A DNA stretch of 64,000 bases, taken from Oegoconia quadripuncta (Eukaryota; Arthropoda; Insecta; Lepidoptera; Autostichidae). Numbering within the stretch: the stretch's first letter is position 1; each line of letters begins with the position of its first letter. The notes beneath the pieces were generated by a model. The model was not told where the DNA came from. It ran no database searches and saw nothing but the letters and a program-made list of their open reading frames with translations. Below are positions 23,508 through 35,500 of the stretch, one piece after another. The DNA lies in contig OX438754.1 in assembly GCA_949316235.1 (NCBI GenBank), positions 2,651,501 through 2,715,500 of the forward strand, given 5' to 3'. Made by a program: the position numbers and the translations under genes.

Positions 23508-26500
23508 TCACTCAGGTTCGTGGGTTTGACATTGCGTCGGCTCCACGGTCATCTTCTTATTACTGGGGTTCTTATGTTTTCCTGGTAGCATCATGCAGAC
23601 CAGACCGTTCACTGTAAGATAATAAATTTTTATTATATTTTGATCATTAAAAAAAAAATATGACATACAGACGGACGTACAGACGGACAGACAAACATGG
23701 CGACATTTTTTTTTTATATGAGAGGGCGGCAAACGAGCATGCGGGTCACCTGATGGAAAGCAATCACCGCCGCCCATGGACACCCGCAACACCAAAAGGG
23801 TCACAGATGCGTTGCCGGCCATTGAGGAAGGTGTCCACCCCAGAATAAGTAGGGCAGCCTGAGGGATTCTCCAGCACTAATAGTGCTGGTACCCTCCTGG
23901 GGTACTAACTCTTTAAATACCGCTACCATTCTGGAGAGAGACTGGAAGGTGGGCCTCCGGCGCCCTCGCTCACCGGACGAAGCGCAGTGGCAAAATGCCA
24001 CTACTCAGACGTCGGTCTTCTGCGAGAGGGTGGTACTTCCCCGGTCGAGCCGGCCCATTCATGCTGCAAGCTAATAGCTACTACATGGGTTCTATTTATT
24101 GCATTCGCCAACGGTACCATAAAAGACGTCGTAGTGCGAACGTGCACTATTAACTCAATTCCAAGATTCACCTTTTACCAACAAAATACAGTTAACCGCC
24201 TCCGTGGCTCAATGTAAACAACATTGGGTTTACGATTTGGAGGTCGCGGGTTCCATCCAGTACATGTTTAAGTACTCGGTTTGGTTGGTGGTAGGGCATT
24301 TTAAATGTCCGCCTGGCTAGCTACCACCATCTTATCTAAATCTGCCGCCAAGCAGCAATGTTAATAGCATTGTTGTGTTCCGGTTGTCAGAGATAAGATA
24401 GCCAATCCCCCAAATGTGTTGGGGTTTCCGGGTCAGTACGCACCCTCGACCTCATCTTCACTTAACATCAGGTGTGATTGAGGTCAAGTACGAACCCGTC
24501 GTGCATAAAAAGAAACAGTAAATTATACGAAAAGTGATAAGAAGTTTTGTTTTCTTTAATAGAGAATGTAATATAGGTAACTAATGGCGTAATAAGCAAT
24601 ACAACACTTGTCTGCGGCTCGTTTCATAAAATAGAGTACTATAATATAAGTAAAAAACCAAAAAATCCGACTGCATATTTTCCCTTAAAATGTACTCCAG
24701 GTATCAAAACGAATCTAATTACACCGTGCACTTCGAAATCGGTCAAGCCGTTTAGGTTACAGGAGGTAACATATTCATATACATACATACATAGACTTGG
24801 AAAATATAAACTATATAAGAAGGTCTATGCAGAATTTTATTTGGAAGGTCGAACCCACTCGCTAAAAAAACTACTGAACCGATTGTACTGAAATTACAAT
24901 GGGACCACCCTTTCATTTACAAAATAAAACCACGCGAATCAACCGTCGAGTCCCTGAGTTATCGGTATACATACATAAAAAACATACAAAGGGCCCAATT
25001 GCCAACCTCCTCCTTTTTGAAATCCGTTAAAAATCCAAATTCATCATTACTATAAGCGTTACGTTCCATATCTCCAAGTTGAGTTAAAACCAGCTTACCA
25101 ATTATGATGCCGCCGAAGAGATAGAAGCTTACTCCGCAGTTGGTGTTCAGCAGCAGTCCCAGCAAGTTTGACCCCACCATCGAGCCCACACGTCCCAACA
25201 TCATGGACAAGCATACCGCCATTGCCCTATACAAAAAATAAACAATTTGCTATACATCATCCTCAACCTAACACATTCCCACTGTTGGGACACAATCTGC
25301 TATCTGCTACATATGGCCCATAATCCACCACGCGGGCCCAGTGCGTATTGGTGAATTTGTGTGAAATTGGTGGCTAACTGATAGTATTTTTAGCCGCCCC
25401 TGCAGGCCACCGACTTGGCCTAATGACCAGCCTTTAATAGAAAACAACAAGGTTCAAATATTTAACATGCCTTCTGGAGTACTACTAGTACACAAAATGC
25501 CCATAGTGGTCAGCCGGTTTCAAGTCAAGGCAATTGCCATGAGAATATGGGGAAGTCTTGAAAGCAATGACAGTCAGTTGGCTATACAGGTTTAGTTTGC
25601 TAGTGAGACGAACATTTTAAAGCTATTGAGGTCTTCCACACGATGTAAATTATAAAATAATGACATGTCTTAAGAACTAATTTTGGAATGTAACGTCATC
25701 ATCAATCTTGATCCTAGTCCTCCGTCGGACGTAGGCCCAGGGCTTGCACTGAACCTGGATGTCGGTTTTCCAATTCCAAGTACCCGTCAGTACCCCTGTG
25801 TAGACCGTTGCACCATCTCGTAGGCCTGCGTCGTATGACGTTCGCCGAGATGGGGTCTCTACTCAAGAAATCTTTTCTGTGAATGTGACCAGCTCATTGC
25901 CCCTTCAGTTTACCAAGTCTTTGAGCTTTGTGAGCAACTCTTTCTCTGATGAATCATCTCATTCTATATCGATTTATTGCTTTGCTGACGTCATCGCACC
26001 TACTCACCTAAATTTAGTTGGGAACAATTCAACTGTAACCGCATTCATCAGTCCAATACACGCGCCAGACATCTGGAAGATCGCGAAGAGTATCACAGCC
26101 AGTTGCTGGTTCACTGCGATGTGGGCGCCGATGCCGCAGGCGCCGGTCACCGACAGGATCACGATGAGGATGATCTTCTTCCCCACGAAGTCCACGAGGA
26201 ATCCCACGACGATGTACATAGAGCTGAAGACCAGGCCGATGTAGATCGAGCGCTCGAATGTTAATGTGTTCATTGTGTCATCGCATTCAAGCTGGAAAGT
26301 GAACAAAATCTTTAAAAGTGGAAAGGCGGTGTTTTACTTTATATGAATCGAAAAATTTAAACTTGTGACATAATAAAAAGCTTGTAATAAAGATAGTATA
26401 CGTTGAGGCATTGTTGCAAGATGCGATAATATGAAGTAAATTTTTCGGATTTTTGGACTTAGTCAACATTGCTTTACTTACTATGGTGCCATTGCTTGCA

Positions 26501-29500
26501 GGAGCCCTCCCCGCCTCGAGGACATCGCAGATCCTCGTCTCGCCACCGTCGTGATTGGCCAGAGAGTTCAAAATGGTTGGGAACCACACGTAGAATCCAT
26601 TAGTTCTGTATACATGGAGATTTAATATTACTGTTTTTACCTGACGTCACCGCGCAAGGATGGCTTGGTGGATATTAGTAATGATGATATAATTACTGTA
26701 TGTATAGAATCGTTATCATTATTAATCATTCAGCAACCCCTGGATTCTATTATTAGCGACAAAGAATGTTCTCTACGTGACGACATACTGGAAGAGAATA
26801 TCAAGTCAACTCACGTGGCGAATATTCCAAACTGCACGAAGCAGGTGAGACAGGTCCATGGCATCAGTGGCATCCTGAATAATGGCACCGTCTGGTCCCT
26901 CATGGATACAAGCACGGCGATGACACCACCTCTCTTCTCACCCTCAATCGATTTGGGCTCCTGTTCTAGGGATTTTACCTGTAACATTTTTTTTAAAAAA
27001 GTTCTGTAGTTGGAAGCTAATTTTACGAGTAAGGACAAGTCTCTCACTCTAATTGGGACGTCGCATGTCGACAAGAGAAATGATGCCATATTGAAATGCA
27101 TAGTGATTATGCAATAGTAACAAACTATAATGCATAGTTGGTTCACGACTTCACTACCAGATTAGGTCAGGTTTCATGCGATCTGCGGGATGCTGTTCAC
27201 TCAATATCTTAGTTTGGCTGTTCAGCGAAGCAACGTAGCCAGTGTACTAAGGTCATGGCACAGAACAGACGGGAAGTCTAGAAGTTTACGCTCTTCACTT
27301 TTAGTTTCTTTAAATTAAGTTTAAATTTAGAGTGAGTGTTCTATTGCTGTATGACAAAACTATGGGAACACAGCAGCTGCGTCAGCTCTCTCCAGGATCA
27401 TACGATACCGTTAAAGTAAATTTTATGGACATTTCATGTAAGTACGCTGGTGTCCTTATTATGGTTATTTATCGTATATGGTCCCTCAGACAATTTATAA
27501 TTCAATTTATATTACTTTCACAACCCCTAATATTTTGGAGTCAATACGTAGTGAGGAGTATTTCATAGTCCTATAGAGAACAGTTTACATTTTTTTAGGC
27601 AGACCAAACCCATATCTTCCCAACTATAGGGCAGCACTGCTCCAAACATATCGGCGATCGCCAACCCTCTCCAGTCTACAATCTCCAGTTAGTTTGTTGT
27701 GACATAATTTCACACTTACTGGAAAACTATCCTTAGGCATCCTCTTATTAACAGCATAAATTTCCTTGACCACTTGGAGACAAGTGTCGTATTCGCCCTG
27801 GGCGTTCAAGAACTTGGGGCTTTCCGGTGAGAAGAATAGGCAGATGGATGCAACCGTGTAGGGCAGCGCACATGCGACGATCAGCAGCCTCCACGGACGG
27901 TACAAGATGCCCAGGAACTCAATCGGGAGTGCGAAATCATGAGGAAGGATTAACCAGGATACAGCTGAATGGAAAAATGTGATACTGAAGACAAGCGCTC
28001 CTATTCCGTAACTCTATAGTTTTCAAAAATTCGATATAATAGTTCGTTTGTACATTTAAATTTCATTACATACTGCAAATACTTTTGGTATACAAAATGG
28101 TCTCACTGCGACGTTGTTATAAAATTTCATTGCCCACATTCATCATAATTAAAAAATGGGGGGTTAATAGTGATAATTTCGTCTCATTCATGAGAAGTTT
28201 ACAAAGCAAAAATCTAAAAGAAATTGTGTTCCTTGCATAGTGCTCATGTATTTTAGAAAAAATAAAACAACGTCTGCAAATAACAGAGTTAAAAATCTTT
28301 TACTAACTGAACTTGGTTTTGCTAATCGAGAAGTGAACTCAATCTTTATATTACATCTAAAACTTATCAGTGGTTGATTACTTAACATTTTTGACGGGCC
28401 TTAATACGATTCACAATTGTCGTTTATCTGCGACCCCGGTCGTTAAAAATTCTGTTTGACTCATTATTAAAGGTATCAGCTCAAGATTGATATAGATCTT
28501 ATATTGACAATAAGTTACTGTTTTCATATAAAATACGTTTATCAATGTCCGTATAGGCTCTTACCAGGCAAAACCACAGTCCCGATGCCCACAAAAGACG
28601 AGCCAAAAGCAACCATTTTATCCCGATGGCGCAGATTGTTGCTCTCTCCAAGGTAAGTGTAAATCACAGCCGTAGGGCCCGAAGCGCTGAAACAAGGAAC
28701 CATTTATTTAAGGATACCATGATGCTAACTAACCAGCAGCACTGTTGGACTTAGGCGTCTCCTGTCACAGAATCCGATCTTCGCCTTTATATATCCAGTC
28801 GCTTTCAGCCGCCGGTCGTAGATCGTCGCTCCATCTAAAGCTGGGGTGCTTTCCTCTAGCGATTGCGTTGTCTGCGATAGCACGCTAAGCGATTTTAGGC
28901 TTTGGTAAAGCTACCTTCAGCGTCCACGTTTCTACTCCGTCGTTTGTTACGGGTAGGATGCACTACCTAATTGACGACTTTCGTATTCGGGCTTCGTGGA
29001 ACTATGTGGTTTAAATCGTCTCCAGCTAATCATAAAAAGGCAATGAAACACATGGCATAATGAGGCATTTGCTTGTGTGGTTCATATTGGTTCAATGTCA
29101 ACAACGTAAGGTTAACAAAACGGAAGTCGCGGGATCGATTCCCAGCATGATATATTAGTGACAGATACAAGAATTCGACATTTTGTAATAGGTACTTACA
29201 AAATGGCGGCCAGGAACTGCAGCACGGCGAAGGATGCGACGTCAGGCGCGAAGCTGGTCACGACCGATAGCACGACGGATATCATCATCGTGTAGTGCAT
29301 CACAGGCTTCCGACCCTGGGTATCGCCCAGCCAGCCCCAGAAGTACGACATCAAGATTATAGCTGGAATTGACAATACCTCAGATTATGTCTAAAGTTAA
29401 AAGTGTGACACGGGTATCACTGTGACTGCTGCTGCCGATCTATTGTGATTGCTACTACCTACAGGTGACTGCCGAGGTTTGACAAGTCAAGGAACTGCAG

Positions 29501-32500
29501 CAATATCCTGACAATGATTATTATTTAGGTGCTGGACATGACTATCTAGAGGCGTTTCTTTAGCCGCGAGGCAGAATCTTTATGATGCGCGTGTACGGAA
29601 CATCATGCTGATGCATATTTAGAGACCAATGCCCCGTGAGTGCTCTCGCAAAAATGTCTCAGATTAACGTGCATGCATATCAGTGACCTGCACCTATAAG
29701 CTGAAAGTAGTTAGGTAATGGTGAGATTTTGCTCTCGACTCTCGAAGACGTTCTACTGAATTTTACTTTTCGATGAAGGAACCTTTTCCTTCGCCCTTGC
29801 GTTGCACATCTGAATATTTAGGAAACTATTTTGAGGAAAGATAAGAACATTTGGGAGATAACATCAGAATTTAAAAACACATTCATCATCATCCGCTTTC
29901 CGCGTTCCCATTGTTAGGGCGCATGCTACTCTCACTGGGAGAGGTATTACTCCAATTTAATATTCAAATTCTGATCTTGACTCCAGTGAACGTCCTGTAG
30001 CTGATATGATGAGGGTATAAATTCAACTTACCCATGAAGGGAATAGCAGCGAGCAATCCCTGCTGCTGCGGTGTCAGGTTCAGGTCGCACTGCGCCGCCG
30101 GCAGCACATACCCCAGCGCCAAACTCTGCATGATCACCCCCAACAGGATCACCCCACTTAGTAGCATGTGTAGAATGTTGTATACACCGAATCCTAGAAG
30201 CATTTTAAATTATATATTAGGAAGGTACAATCCTTTCAATAAAACAGAGACTTATTAAGAAAGAATTATCAATCATCCATGGACGTAACCAGCCCGTGTC
30301 AGGCTATTTACCAATTCATGATGAAATATATTGTACCCTTTGTTATATAAAAACCTGTTTTTAAAATAGCAGTTCTTCGCGTTTCTTCTCAGGGTATGCC
30401 CTGAGAAGAACTAACTATGGTTAGTTCCCTTATACCATAGAGGAATATTATACGAAGAAGCGGTAGCAAAAAACAAATCTGCCTATTTTATACGTACCCT
30501 GTGTCAAGAAATAATAAAAAAAACTTTATTTTACGCTCTGAATAGGTTGGTGGGGGAATAATTGGTACAAGCATAATAATGGAGTGTACCAATTTTTATT
30601 ATTTTATGGCTATAAATAGACTGAGGTCGTGTCTGTGTTTTACCAAAACGTGTCCATCATCGGGTCAACTGGTTTATTCCACTAGTCCATTGTTGGGAAC
30701 TCTCATCATCATCATCAGCCCGTAAACATCTCACTGCAGGAATATAGGCCTTCCCTCGTATAAGAGGGAGTATGGGCCATAGTCCACCTCCCTGGCCCAA
30801 AGCAGGTTGGGGACTACACATGCCTTGACTTTTTACTTCCCGGCATGCAGGTTTCCTCGCGATGTTTTCTTTCACCGTTTAAGAGCAGTCGGATAAATGC
30901 ACATAAGTAATTAAATTAAATATTAAAACTCATTGGTACATGACCTGCCTAGGAAACGAACCCGGAGCTTCTAAATTGAGCTATCGACGCTCGACTCTAC
31001 CTTTGGACAATTACTACTCTATCCTCTGTCCATTGGCAAATTAGGGTGAGAGACAACAGACACATTATGAGGGGGAAATATGAATCATCATACATATATG
31101 GCAATGACCTCACCTAGTTTTATAAACGCCATCTTGACGTCACTCGTAAAACTTGGACAGGAGCAAACGTTATTTAGTAATTATCAGGATTATATACCCA
31201 CTATAGACGTCGTATAAAACAAGTCTGTATACTTTAGCCAGGTTTCCCCATTCAGAATGTTTTACTGCTTGATTACAGAGCTGTTATTACATAGATAATA
31301 TCTAATCCGTAAGTTAACAATAAGAAAGCAATCTGTTGACGTATTTTCCTAAGAAGCTAGATTCAAAAGCAAACACTGTGTGATATTCAACACTTGTTAT
31401 ATTTTTGATGTATGTAAGTACTTTATATCATTTTTAAGTGCGCATTATGTATATTGGTACGACCGGTTGGTGTAGTGGTGTACCCTGTCAGCGAAACCAA
31501 CGGTTGCGGGTTCGAATCCCGCGAGGGGTAAATGTTTGTGTGATGAATACGAACATTTATTCCCGAGTCATGGATGTTTTTATATATATTTATGTATGTT
31601 TATCTATAATCTAGTATCCATAGCACAAGCTTGACTTAGTTTGGGACTAGATGATTGGGGTAAGTGTTCCAAAAAAAAATATTTGCCTTTTTAGGGTTCA
31701 TTGGTGTCGATTCGGATGTACACCAACTAAACTCAACTAAAACCAGTTTTGGAGTGGTGCCGTCGCATCGTACTGTTCTAGGGAGAAAGAGACTACTACT
31801 ACTAAACTGGTTTTAACTTAGTTTAGTTTAGTCGGTGTACATCCGAATCGACACCATTACCTGTTTATTACTTACTGAATCTGAATTGATATAGATTTCG
31901 TCTATCTATGATTTTAAATATTAAAGTGCAGAACTAAAGAATGTACATGGAACTTAATAACTATCCAATAAGATAAAATAAAGTTCTAATCTTTATAAAA
32001 TTTTAAATGCATAAAAATGTAAATATAAAGTAATTAAAAAGTTATGCGAAATAAAAGAAGATGTATTGCATTGAAAAGGGTTTTATTAGACGTACGTGAT
32101 GTTAGATTTCACAAACTGGAATTGTGATAATGTCAAAAAATTTTGCTAGCCAAATATTGCCCAAAGGAAACAAAATTGTGCCGTATTTTCAGTGAGCATT
32201 CTGGCGGCAGTTGTTTGTGGAATCCTCGTTCTCATACGCAGAGATTGATTTCTACTATCTACGTGACGTGACGATACGCAGAGAGAGAGGTGTGATTGAG
32301 GTCAAGTACCAACCCGTTGTGCATAAAAAAAAAGGGACTGTTCTATACCTATGATTATAATTTGTATTATATTTTACCTAAATACATTAATTGAGAATTT
32401 GTATTAAAAAAAATTGTGAAAGTCCCATAAATAGTACTTTAAAAACAACGAAGTTATTGAGATGCCTTTGTATCCGACAACTTTTTTCCGCGAAGTTTTC

Positions 32501-35500
32501 TATGCAATAAGGCTCCCGCGGACAAAAAGTTCTGCGCAGCTTTTCAATAATCTTCCTTTCAATAAATTTAAAGATACTATAAAACAGAAACTTATTAAGA
32601 AAACATAAAATATCAGAATATTTAGATGATAAACAACCATAAACTAATCAGCTCGTGCACATCACAATATTGGTGTCGATTCGGATGTACACCAACTAAA
32701 CTAAACTAAAACCAGTTTTGGAGTGGTGCCGTAGCATCGTACTGTTCAAGGGAGAAAGGGACAGTACTATTTTAAAACTGGTTTTAGTTGAGTTTAGTTT
32801 AGTTGGTGTACATCCGAATCGACACCAATAATGATTAATAATTATTAATGAAATATTATTGTGCTTTTTGTAATATAAAAACCTGTTTTTAAAAAGAGTT
32901 TCTTGCTCGTTCTCGTCATGGGAAAATTGCCGTTTGAACAAGCAGTAGCTTTAAAAATGTAAAATCTGATGATGTGTATTGCGTACCTACAAAATAAAGC
33001 ATTTTTGTCTTGGACTATTGCACAAAGTTGTTTTTGAAGTACTATTTATGGGATTTGTAATATTCGGTGGCACTATATAAGCACTCTTTTTTATATACAG
33101 AATGAAAAGGTAGCCGATGTCCGCGCCCAAGCCACCTTTCTACCAACAATATCGGTTCAGCAGTTTAAGCGTTGAAACCGGTGAGGCAGACTCACTTTCG
33201 CATTTTAAAAATTAGAATAGAATAGAATAGCTTTATTCACTGAAGACACATGATACACTTACTTAGATTATACTATTTTAAAATAACAAATTACCTACTA
33301 GTACAACTTGCTGTAGATAACTTCAAGTCGATGTTTGTTATTTATCGTAAAATAAAGAGTTCATAGCAAGTACGATTGATAATGATAATTTAAATTAGTG
33401 ACGGAGTAATATTGATTTAATATTGCATTTGGTACTGTCATTGCGAAATACAATTATTGGGTCAGCGGGTCAGGCGTTATCATAAACTGCACTAATGTAA
33501 CTACATGTACCTAATACTTTAATCTCTATACTATTTCAAAATTATTAATTTTACTTTTAACTTCGAGCGTGTATGGAGCATTTGATGAAGTCAAAGTCAA
33601 AGTCAAAGTCAAAAATGCTTTATTTTGTAGGTACACAGAGTACACTTAAAATAGTCAATTTTACTTTTTTTAAGCTACTGCTTGTTCAAAATGCAATTTT
33701 CCCCTGAGAAGAACAAGCAAGAAACTCGAAGGGTTGCTCTTTTAAAATCAGACTTTCATTTTACATAAAGGTTTTTATATTACAAAAAGGTTTTCATATT
33801 TCATTATTAATCGTGAAATAGCCTGGCATGCGAACAATCTGATTATGTCCAGGGATGATTATCATCTAAATAGTCTGATATTTTATAATATGCTTTGTTA
33901 ATTAGTTTCTGTTTTATAGTATCTTTAAATTTATCGAGAGGAAGATTTTGTATATCTTTCGCTTTTATTGATAAAGCGTATACATAAACCCTTTGAATGA
34001 ATGAATTTGAAAAATGAAATGAATGAATGAGAGTGGAAGAAATAAAAAATAGTATGTCAGGATCGTTGCAAGTGGAAATCCTACCGAGAAATAGGCGTGA
34101 GTATATGTATATGTATTTAAAAGTTTTGAGGATTTTATATATAATTATATTAGATTTTATTATTACCATTTTAAATTTGGCAAGTTTTATAAATGTACCG
34201 GCTCACTTAATCAAATCAAATAGGCTTTATTGTTTAAATAAGGTATGTTTTTAATTTTGACTGGTGAGATAAAACTTGCCATTTTTTAACTTAATTGGGG
34301 TATTTAAATTCGACGACCTTGTTGGTGTAGTGGTTAAAAACTCTGACCGCTATACCAAAAGGTCGCGGGTTCGAATCCCGCTAGGGGCATATGTTTGTGT
34401 GATGAATACGGACATGTTTTCCCGGGTTATGGATGTTTTCATTTATAATAAGTATTTATTTACAAAAAAAAATTTATTTATGTAGTATATCAACCATCTG
34501 GAATCCATAACACAATTTATTCATCATACAAATATATGCCCTTAGCGGGTTTCGAACCCGCGATGTTTTGGTATAGTGGTCAGAGTTTTTAAACATTTAT
34601 ACCTTTTAAATATTTAAATTTAAATATTGTTAATATTTGCACGTCGTTATAATGACTGAATTAGGAGGATCTTATTGTAATCAGTGGCGTGTCTAGGCTT
34701 TCAGGTAAGGCAAGCCCGAGATATGTTTGATAAATGTTTTATGATTTTTACGCAGTTAATGAAGTAAAATATATTTTATTGCCTCTTTTTTGTTTAATCT
34801 GGAGGATCATTTGCAATTCCTGTACAATTTAAAGATCAATAAAGTTTGAAGTTGATATCCCTTTTTTTTTTTTTTTTTTATATGAGAGGGCGGCAAACGA
34901 GCATGCGGGTCACCTGATGGAAAGCAATCACCGCCGCCCATGGACACCAGCAACACCAAAAGGGTCACAGATGCGTTGCCGGCCTTTGAGGAAGGTGTCC
35001 ACCCCAGAATAAGTAGGGCAGCCTGAGCGATGAGGGATTCTCCAGCAGTGCTGGTACCCTCCTGGGGTACTAACTCTTTAAATACCGCTACCATTCTGGA
35101 GAGAGACTGGAAGGTGGGCCTCCGGCGCCCTCGCTCACCGGACGAAGCGCAGTGGCAAAATGCCACTACTCAGACGTCGGTCTTCTGCGAGAGGGTGGTA
35201 CTTCCCCGGTCGAGCCGGCCCATTCATGCTGCAAGCTAATAATAAATCCCTGATTGAGTATTTCATTATGGCAAAGGCAAGTCTTTTGAGCTTATATCAA
35301 GGTACCGCTTTCTCGCCGAAAATTAAATTTCCATCCACATCACCTGGTTGAAGTCTACCACTGTACGTTTCTCAAGAAACTTCCTACCACGTACGACCAC
35401 CCTGTGGAACGGACTTCCTTGAGCGGTATTCCCGAACGAGTACGACATTGGAACCTTCAAGAAACGAGCCTACACCTTCCTCAAAGGCCGACAACGCATC

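Noticed and set aside
23508..23822. 104-codon minus-strand frame as a separate gene
   Set aside because: Only its last 34 codons (from the acceptor at 23611) are coding, as gene A exon 10; the upstream part is intron and a retroelement tail.
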